Part shown: piece by piece, positions 55,612 through 61,893 of the stretch
Position numbering within the stretch: position 1 is the first letter of the stretch
Layout: every line of letters begins with the position of its first letter
Origin: Acidobacteriota bacterium
Lineage (GTDB): Bacteria; Acidobacteriota; Blastocatellia; RBC074
DNA length: 64,000 nucleotides
Direction of reading: 5' to 3'
NCBI GenBank assembly: GCA_016710075.1
Contig: JADJLO010000038.1
Location: forward strand, 248,001-312,000
The notes under the pieces: generated by a model
Seen by the model: only the letters and a program-made list of their open reading frames with translations
What the model was told of the DNA's origin: nothing
Database searches by the model: none
Translations under genes and position numbers: made by a program

Positions 55612-56385
55612 TTAGCGGCGGCTCATCAGATTGACCGCACTATTGATTCCACGCTCGGGATTTGGTGAGGACTCGATTACGTGGATGTAGAAATGATTGG
55701 CCCCGGCGTGGTTCGGATGCCGCTTCAATACTGACTCAAGCACGCTGATCGCTTCTTCAGTCCCTGCAGCGGGCTTGCCGCCCGCGCTCCACCAGTTCCA
55801 GCGATTGAAATTCATCAGGCTCTCTGCGTAGAGCGTCGCAGCATCCAGATCGTCAGGGTAACGCCGCACCAGTTCGCTCATGGCCCGGCTGTATTCCAGG
55901 TCGAGCTTTTTCCGGTCAGCATTCGGATCTTTCGAAAAACGTCGTGAAGCCGCCTCGATGTATGCTCGCTCACTCGCTGTGACATTGACGCCGCTGAGCG
56001 AGAGCGCCTTCTGAATCTCCTCATCAGCAGCCTGAGGCTGCATATCCCCATCCGATTCGACGTTGATGTGCGGCCCGAGCACCATGGCCATGCCCCAGTG
56101 CGGCATGGCCGCCTGCGGATCGAGCTCGGCTGCGCGACGAAATGACCTCAATGCTTCATCCCTGTTGAAGCCGTATAGAAGCGCCAGCCCCTGATTGAAG
56201 AATTTTTGCGCCTCGGCGCTTCGTGTCGAGACAGGATGCTGACTGTCGCCCGTTCCCGGAAGCAGCAACGCAGTCTTGCCGTCAGAATTTGCCGAATCAG
56301 AATGCTGATGCTGCGCCATAGCCGTTGCCATAATGCACATCAACAACATAATAACCGCCAGGATCTTTTCAGTTTGATTAACCAT
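55612..56385 (-). CDS. Secreted TPR protein, N-terminal fragment (deletion/frameshift)
   Basis: 257 residues from ATG 56385 (GAAGGAG site). Signal peptide (ending AMAQHQH), then TPR-like helices: EAQKFFNQGLALLYGFNRDE, ALRSFRRAAELDPQAAMPHW GMA-type block, ERAYIEAASRRFSKDP and YIHVIESSPNPERGINSA. In the family the next part contains a GHLVHMPSHI-like section and a HNLHFL section; here the frame runs out in MSRR. Comparison with the downstream fragment indicates an internal loss of roughly 210-230 bases. Confidence 0.75.
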   Translation of the reverse strand: MVNQTEKILAVIMLLMCIMATAMAQHQHSDSANSDGKTALLLPGTGDSQHPVSTRSAEAQKFFNQGLALLYGFNRDEALRSFRRAAELDPQAAMPHWGMAMVLGPHINVESDGDMQPQAADEEIQKALSLSGVNVTASERAYIEAASRRFSKDPNADRKKLDLEYSRAMSELVRRYPDDLDAATLYAESLMNFNRWNWWSAGGKPAAGTEEAISVLESVLKRHPNHAGANHFYIHVIESSPNPERGINSAVNLMSRR

Positions 56386-56457
56386 GGTTTCTCTCCTTCC
56401 CTCTTCTAACATTGACACATTTCGCAAGATTTTAACGAGTTTAACTTCAGGCAGTAA

Positions 56458-56493
56458 ACTGATACTGTTGGCGAATTCGCAAACAGTATCAGT
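56458..56493. repeat. 36-bp near-perfect palindrome
   Basis: Arms ACTGATACTGTT (56458-56469) and AACAGTATCAGT (56482-56493) surround GGCGAATTCGCA, itself almost palindromic, so the whole element is symmetrical. It lies in the 300-base divergent gap between the TPR gene start and the coiled-coil gene start. It could be an operator for a dimeric regulator controlling either direction, or a hairpin. No other gene is seen in this gap. Confidence 0.6.
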
Positions 56494-56688
56494 AAACTTC
56501 AGTTACTCAAACTCTTCTCAACCGAAGATTTATTAAATGAATTATTGCAGTTAATGAGTATAATCAAGTATGCTTCAGCGGTCAGCGATTCACAAAGGCA
56601 ACCGTTTCCTGAATCCTTTGTGTCCTGGCAAATCTGATGGAATGGGATCCCCCAAATTCCTACAGCAATAAGCGAAGGAGTTTAAGCC

Positions 56689-57279
56689 ATGAACGGTGCT
56701 GATGAAACGAACATAATTCAGCTACACAACAACGAATCACAAGCTCAGGGGCTTGAGACGGCGACGCCCGGGAACCTGGAAAAGGTCCGCGATATTCTTT
56801 TCGGAGCCCAGATGCGGGATTTCGATCGGCGCTTTGCCAAGATCGAGGAGCGCCTGATGAAAGAGACCTCGGACCTGCGCGAAGAGACCCGGCGAAGATT
56901 CGATTCGCTGGAGAACTTTGTCAAGCAGGAGGTCAACGCGCTCAGCGACCGCATCAAATCGGAGGGTCAGCAGAGATCAGGCGCCAATGACGACATCACT
57001 CGTGAGTTGAGAGATACAGCCAAATCGATCGGTCAGAAAATCAATCAACTGGATGAACAGACCTCGCAGGCGCATCGAGATATTCGCGAGCATATACTTT
57101 CACAGTCGAAAGAACTGGCGGAAGAGATACGCCGGCGGCACGAGGAGATCTCTTCATCGCTCAACAGGGAGGCCCGCGAGCTGCGCTCCGACAAGGCTGA
57201 CCGCTCAGCGCTGGCCAATCTCTTCACCGAGCTTGCTATGAGGCTCAACAACGAATTCAAGCTTCCGGGCGAGGATTAG
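56689..57279 (+). CDS. Cytosolic coiled-coil protein of the GTPase-CHAT locus
   Basis: 196 residues, no membrane segment. After ~35 variable residues the chain is highly charged and helical: EKVRDILFGAQMRDFDRRFA, KIEERLMKETSDLREETRRR, then heptad-like segments to about residue 165, ending KADRSALANLFTELAMRLNN. A long coiled coil is expected, most likely dimeric. I recall similar proteins next to OmpA-domain/GTPase genes in cyanobacteria and acidobacteria, without a known function. AAGGAG precedes the ATG. First gene of the plus-strand run to the window end. Confidence 0.8.
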   Translation: MNGADETNIIQLHNNESQAQGLETATPGNLEKVRDILFGAQMRDFDRRFAKIEERLMKETSDLREETRRRFDSLENFVKQEVNALSDRIKSEGQQRSGANDDITRELRDTAKSIGQKINQLDEQTSQAHRDIREHILSQSKELAEEIRRRHEEISSSLNREARELRSDKADRSALANLFTELAMRLNNEFKLPGED

Positions 57280-57352
57280 GACTGGTCAGCGACGACCGAA
57301 GCGGATCGAATTTTTGTCGATTTCCGGTGAGGTCGTCCGGTGAGTAAAGGCT

Positions 57353-59188
57353 ATGAGTGATTCCCCTTTGCGAATAGTTCAGAACAAACCCAAGGATCCG
57401 CCCGAGCCGGCTGTCACGGTTGAGCCGGCCGTTGAATCCCAACCTGATGAGTTGGCCGAGCTGCGCCGTCTGCTGATTGAACCGGAACAGACTCAAATCG
57501 GCAACATCCTCGAAAGGTTGAATAACCCGAAAGTCCGGGCACGCGAAGCAAGCCGCAATTTGCCTGAAGCTATTCGTTTGCGTTCAGCCGAAGATGAGGC
57601 ATTGACTGAAGCGCTGACTCCGACGATCGTCACGGCATTTCAAGCCTCGATCAAGAAGGATCCGCGGCCGGTGGCTGAAGCCATATCACCGCTGATGGGT
57701 CCCGCCATTCGTCGCGCGATCTCCAACACCCTGAGCAATCTGATCCAGTCTTTCGACCAGACGCTCAAACACAGTTTTTCATTCAAGGGATTGCAGTGGC
57801 GGATCGAGGCGTGGAGAACCGGGAAATCGTTCGCCGAGGTCGTCCTCTTCCGAACGATGGTTTACAGGGTCGAGCAGGTCTTTCTGATACATAAGGAATC
57901 CGGGCTGCTGCTTCAGCACGCGGCGGCGAATTCGGTTGCGACGCAGGATGCGGACATCGTATCTGGAATGCTGACGGCCATTCGCGAGGCGATCAAGAGC
58001 TTTGCCCGCGACTCATTCGGATCGGAACAGGAAAATCTCGTCAACAAGCTGGACATCGATGATCTTGAAGTCTGGTTTGAGCAGGGACCACGGGCCGTGC
58101 TTGCGGTCGTCATCCGCGGGAATGCCCCCGAGTCGCTGCGCACTGAGCACTTCATCCCCGCCTGCGAGGCGATTCATAACGAAATGCGCGAGCCGTTGCA
58201 ACTCTTCGACGGCGATACCGAACCTTTTGAAATAGCCCGGCCCCACCTCGAAGAATGTCTTCAGGCTCGGTACGAAGCCCAGACCGATCCCGCGAAATTC
58301 AAGGTCCCGGGATACATCTGGCTGATGGCATTACTGATCCTGGTGGCACTGGCTGTCTGGGGATTTTTCTCATGGCGGTCATACGCCCGGTGGAGCGAGT
58401 ATCTAGGGAAACTCAAATCCGAACCTGGGATCGTGATCACAGAGACCGGCAGACAGGGGGGCAAAAGATTCATCACGGGGCTGCGAGATCCGCTGGCGGC
58501 GGATCCTGTCGAGATACTTCGCAAGCAAACCACGATCGATCCCGCATCGGTGGTCTCGAGTTGGGCGCCCTATCAGGCGCTCAATCCGAATTTCATACTT
58601 GCCAGAGCCAATTCCCTGCTCGATCCTCCTCAGGGGGTCGAATTGAAAGTATCGAACGGCACGCTGGCCGCGTCAGGAACAGCTCCCAACCAATGGATCG
58701 AAGAGGCTCGCAAGTTCTCTCTCGCGATTCCAGGCGTCACCTCGTTTGACGAAAAGGGTCTCATCGATGAAGACCTCAGGGAACCCGACCAGCTTCGCAA
58801 GCAGGTCGAGCAGCGTGTCATTCTCTTCCTGGCCGGAACTCCACAGATTCTGCCGGATCAGAACCAGCAGGTTCGTGAGACCATCAGTGAAATGCAGCGA
58901 ATTCTCGCTCTTGCGCCATCAGCATCGAGAAGAGTCGAGGTTCAACTGATCGGGCATACCGATTCTGAAGGCGACGAGCAGATCAACATGAGGTTGAGCC
59001 GTGAGCGCGCGGACAGAATCGCATCCATGCTGACAGCCAAAGGCATTCCCAAAGAGATCATCGTCCCTAAAGGCGTGGGCACAACCGAGCCCGTTCGACC
59101 GGAAACCAGCACTGACGACAAACAATTCAACCGCAGCGTGACTATCAGAGTTTCACTCTTCGACTCGAAGCAAAGAAGGAATCGTTAA
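57353..59188 (+). CDS. Membrane protein with cytosolic domain, BON-like region and C-terminal OmpA domain
   Basis: 611 residues. Residues 1-315 are cytosolic without a known family (helical start PDELAELRRLL, later a mixed domain with KHSFSFKGLQWRIEAWRTGK). One membrane helix (about 320-342). After it a BON-like unit (about 400-470, VELKVSNGTLAASGTAPNQW) and an OmpA/MotB C-terminal peptidoglycan-binding domain (about 490-608; IGHTDSEGDEQINMRLSRER, GVGTTEPV and FNRSVTIRV). Unlike OmpA, the barrel is absent and the long N-terminal half is inside. It ends exactly at the GTPase start (stop TAA overlaps ATG by one base), so they are coupled. Confidence 0.86.
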   Translation: MSDSPLRIVQNKPKDPPEPAVTVEPAVESQPDELAELRRLLIEPEQTQIGNILERLNNPKVRAREASRNLPEAIRLRSAEDEALTEALTPTIVTAFQASIKKDPRPVAEAISPLMGPAIRRAISNTLSNLIQSFDQTLKHSFSFKGLQWRIEAWRTGKSFAEVVLFRTMVYRVEQVFLIHKESGLLLQHAAANSVATQDADIVSGMLTAIREAIKSFARDSFGSEQENLVNKLDIDDLEVWFEQGPRAVLAVVIRGNAPESLRTEHFIPACEAIHNEMREPLQLFDGDTEPFEIARPHLEECLQARYEAQTDPAKFKVPGYIWLMALLILVALAVWGFFSWRSYARWSEYLGKLKSEPGIVITETGRQGGKRFITGLRDPLAADPVEILRKQTTIDPASVVSSWAPYQALNPNFILARANSLLDPPQGVELKVSNGTLAASGTAPNQWIEEARKFSLAIPGVTSFDEKGLIDEDLREPDQLRKQVEQRVILFLAGTPQILPDQNQQVRETISEMQRILALAPSASRRVEVQLIGHTDSEGDEQINMRLSRERADRIASMLTAKGIPKEIIVPKGVGTTEPVRPETSTDDKQFNRSVTIRVSLFDSKQRRNR

Positions 59189-59688
59189 TGATTCAGAAGA
59201 AGATTTGCCTGCTCGGCGCTTTCGCTGTGGGCAAGACGAGCCTCGTGGCCAGGTTCGTCAAAAGCATTTATTCCGATAAATACCTGACGACAGTCGGCGT
59301 CAAAGTTGACAAGAAAGTCGTCAATATTGACGATAACGAGATCTCGATGATTGTCTGGGACCTTGCCGGCGAGGATGAATTCCAGTCTGTTCAAATGTCT
59401 TACCTTCGTGGATCCTCGGGTTTTCTGCTGGTCGCAGACGGAACCAGACGCAACACCCTTGAAACAGCCAGAATACTCCACCAGCGAACGATCGACAGCG
59501 TTGGGTCAATCCCATTCATATTTCTGATCAATAAGGCCGACCTTGCGGATGAATGGGAGGTCGACGACGGGGCTATTTCAGAGTTTGAAAATTCCGGATG
59601 GTCGATCATCAAAACCAGCGCCAGGACCGGCATGGGAGTCGAAGAGGCATTTCTGCAGCTCGCCCGGCAGATGAGCTTAAAGCAATGA
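59188..59688 (+). CDS. Rab/Ras-like small GTPase
   Basis: 166 residues, a minimal small GTPase: G1 GAFAVGKT (10-17), T35 as G2, G3 DLAGE (58-62), G4 NKAD (115-118) and G5 TSA (143-145). The family-typical Gln after AG is Glu62 here, which may slow intrinsic hydrolysis. It has no C-terminal Cys for lipid anchoring. Such stand-alone Rab-like proteins occur in bacteria, but this one is coupled to a membrane OmpA-domain protein, so its membrane contact may be through that partner. Next gene begins after about 50 bases. Confidence 0.93.
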   Translation: MIQKKICLLGAFAVGKTSLVARFVKSIYSDKYLTTVGVKVDKKVVNIDDNEISMIVWDLAGEDEFQSVQMSYLRGSSGFLLVADGTRRNTLETARILHQRTIDSVGSIPFIFLINKADLADEWEVDDGAISEFENSGWSIIKTSARTGMGVEEAFLQLARQMSLKQ

Positions 59689-59737
59689 ACGGCCCAGCCG
59701 GACCACGGCGGTGTGAGATTGTCAAATCGAGGTGGCT

Positions 59738-60721
59738 ATGAGTGAAACAGATAACCTGAAACATTTGCTCACGGGGCCGCTCAGAGCCATTCAAACCGCA
59801 AAGTTTTCAGGTCAGGAGACCCTGAAGTTAGACCGCAACATCCCTAAAAACACTTCTCGCCTCTCTTTCCATCACGGCGAAAATATCATCTTCGACAAGG
59901 AAGAAGACGCCTGGGTAATCAACAGATCCGGCCACTTGAAGATCGAACTCGAGGTCCCGCAAAAACAGGGATTGGTTTTTATTCCCGATCTGCGGCGTGT
60001 TTCAAGCGGCCCGGATGACGATATCCTGAAGATTGATTTGAACGGATACGAATGGAAAGAGAGCATCGACTCGCGCAATCTCAATTTCCACAAACAATCA
60101 TGGTATCTGCCACATTACAAGATGGTGGCCGGGTCGAACGTGATCAGTATCGGTGTCAGGCGCGATGCCGGAACCAATGTCATGCTCAAATCCGTTTCGG
60201 TAATGCGGTTTGAACTCGAACAACAGCGCAAGGAGAACTGGTGCTGGGCTGCCGTCACCGCCAGCATCACCAACTATCTCAACGATGAGAAGTCGATCAG
60301 CCAGTGTGAGGTCGTCAATCATTGCTTCGGCATGCATCTCGCTGCCGGCAAGGCTCCTGACTGCTGCAAGAACGAGGACAGCAAAAAATGCGACCTGCCT
60401 TTCAGTCTGACGGACGCCCTGGAAGCGATGGGAATGCGGGTTTCGCGCAGCAACTACCCGCTCTCACTCGACGAGCTGAAAGAGCAGATCGTATCGGGAC
60501 TGCCGATTGCCGTCAGAATCGGATGGAGTGGCGTTGACGGCGGCGCACATTTCATTGTCATTACTGCAGTCGGGCCCGACCATCCCGACGGCGATGATTC
60601 AACCTGGATCAGAGTCGCCGATCCTTATGAAAAAGCAGCCTCCTATATTCCCTTTGGCAAGCTGAGAGATAATTACAGAGGAGATGGGCGCTGGACACAC
60701 ACCTACCTTGTTAGAAGATGA
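59738..60721 (+). CDS. Papain-like cysteine peptidase (C70/C39-like)
   Basis: 327 residues from ATG 59738 (a GTG two codons earlier is possible). Residues 1-158 form a beta-rich domain of unknown fold. The peptidase domain has NWCWAAVTASI (C169), DGGAHFIVITAVG (H271) and RVADPYEKA (D295), and extra cysteines (190, 196, 209, 210, 218) that may add disulfides or zinc. The WCWAA context is that of AvrRpt2-like and papain-fold peptidases. No signal peptide, so it should act in the cytosol or be delivered by another route. Located between the GTPase and an unknown gene. Confidence 0.83.
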   Translation: MSETDNLKHLLTGPLRAIQTAKFSGQETLKLDRNIPKNTSRLSFHHGENIIFDKEEDAWVINRSGHLKIELEVPQKQGLVFIPDLRRVSSGPDDDILKIDLNGYEWKESIDSRNLNFHKQSWYLPHYKMVAGSNVISIGVRRDAGTNVMLKSVSVMRFELEQQRKENWCWAAVTASITNYLNDEKSISQCEVVNHCFGMHLAAGKAPDCCKNEDSKKCDLPFSLTDALEAMGMRVSRSNYPLSLDELKEQIVSGLPIAVRIGWSGVDGGAHFIVITAVGPDHPDGDDSTWIRVADPYEKAASYIPFGKLRDNYRGDGRWTHTYLVRR

Positions 60722-60802
60722 AGCTTCAACAGGAAAGACCTTCTCTCCAGGCACGGGATCTCTTATTTTCCCTGTCCTATAGATGCTGCAAGGAGTCCGA
60801 AC

Positions 60803-61393
60803 ATGTCTGACGAACCTGAAATACCGCTGAAGGAATTGCTCAGTGCTCTGCAAAAGGAGCGGGATAATCTTCATGGCTCCTATGCAGACATCGCACAGAT
60901 GTTCAAGGAAATCTGCGAGCATCCTGAGAAGAGCTGGGTCCACCCGGTTTTCGTCGCAGGCCTCTCGGATTTGTCCGCCCCAAACGGGCTCGGCAAGGCA
61001 AGAAATGCCGGATGGCGTTTTCTCGTTCAACATGGCAGCAAGCGGAATTATGCCGTCGAACTGGAACCCAATCCAAAAGGCGACGGCTACGCCTTTGCCG
61101 AACTTGACAAGGGACCATTCATCGACGGAATGTGCGATATTCTTGAGAACAACGAAATCGCCGAGAAGATCAACTCCGGCAAATTTAAACTCACCGTCCT
61201 GAGGCTCAATGCAATGCGGATCTATGCACTCTGGCTGAGATCCGACAAACCGGCAAAGGATATCATCATCGTCATCCCTCCCGGCCCGGCTTATCTCAAA
61301 ACCTGGCCTGATGTTTATAATATTAAAGGCTTCGAGTCCGCTCTGAAAACGGCGGCAAAAAGGATGGTCAAGATGAATAGCCGATCGGTATGA
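60803..61393 (+). CDS. Hypothetical soluble protein of the GTPase-CHAT locus
   Basis: 196 residues, alpha+beta composition, no signal or membrane segment. Conserved-looking stretches are EKSWVHPVFVAGLSDLSAPN, WRFLVQHGSKRNYAVEL and IRLNAMRIYALW-like (LTVLRLNAMRIYALWLRSDK), and the C-terminus is basic. I do not recognise the family. It lies about 80 bases after the peptidase and about 115 before the lysine-rich gene, all in the same direction. Confidence 0.75.
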   Translation: MSDEPEIPLKELLSALQKERDNLHGSYADIAQMFKEICEHPEKSWVHPVFVAGLSDLSAPNGLGKARNAGWRFLVQHGSKRNYAVELEPNPKGDGYAFAELDKGPFIDGMCDILENNEIAEKINSGKFKLTVLRLNAMRIYALWLRSDKPAKDIIIVIPPGPAYLKTWPDVYNIKGFESALKTAAKRMVKMNSRSV

Positions 61394-61507
61394 ACCCGAA
61401 ATGGAGAGTCATGATCATTAAAGGCCTGATTACAGACTGCCTTGATAATCCAAACATTCTTTCGTGCAGTACCACTTAACTCTAACGTTTTGGAAGGAGA
61501 CCAATAA

Positions 61508-61756
61508 ATGCCCGCAACTAAAAAAGCAAAAAAAGCAGTCAAAAAACCGGCAAAGAAAGCCGCTAAAAAGGTCGCGAAGAAGCCGGTAAAGAAGGTTGTA
61601 AAGAAACCGGCAAAGAAGCCCGTGAAACCCGCAAAGAAGCCGGCGAAAAAAGCGGCCGGTAAATCTAAAGCGAAGTCACCGGCCGGATTCTCATTTGTCG
61701 GAAGTTCCGATACGGGTGGAGCCGGAGGGAAAGGGACAACCGGAACCGGAGGTTAG
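61508..61756 (+). CDS. Small lysine/alanine/proline-rich protein with Gly-rich C-terminus
   Basis: 82 residues. Positions 5-57 are repeats of KKA/KKP type, like histone-H1 C-terminal tails, so it should bind nucleic acid or another polyanion. The last ~25 residues (SPAGFSFVGSSDTGGAGGKG then TTGTGG) are different and end in Gly-Gly. A GGAAGGAG site precedes the ATG. Its place beside two predicted cysteine peptidases makes it a possible substrate; there is no direct proof. A terminator-like hairpin follows. Confidence 0.8.
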   Translation: MPATKKAKKAVKKPAKKAAKKVAKKPVKKVVKKPAKKPVKPAKKPAKKAAGKSKAKSPAGFSFVGSSDTGGAGGKGTTGTGG

Positions 61757-61784
61757 CAAGTCATCAAAAATCACTCGGCAATGT

Positions 61785-61875
61785 AAAATGGTGCGAGGAG
61801 CAGAGTGGCAGTAATGCATCACGGCAGTTAAGATGATGCCTTGATTGAGTACTGTTTCAATCCTCGTACCATTTT
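61785..61875. terminator. 15-bp inverted repeat before the CHAT gene
   Basis: Arms 61785-61799 and 61861-61875 pair with one G-U in RNA (AAAATGGTGCGAGGA against TCCTCGTACCATTTT), with a 61-base centre. It lies between the lysine-rich gene and the TPR-CHAT gene. The long loop makes a simple terminator uncertain; it ends 18 bases before the next ATG. Confidence 0.5.
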
Positions 61876-61893
61876 CTATTTGGTGTGTCTTGA

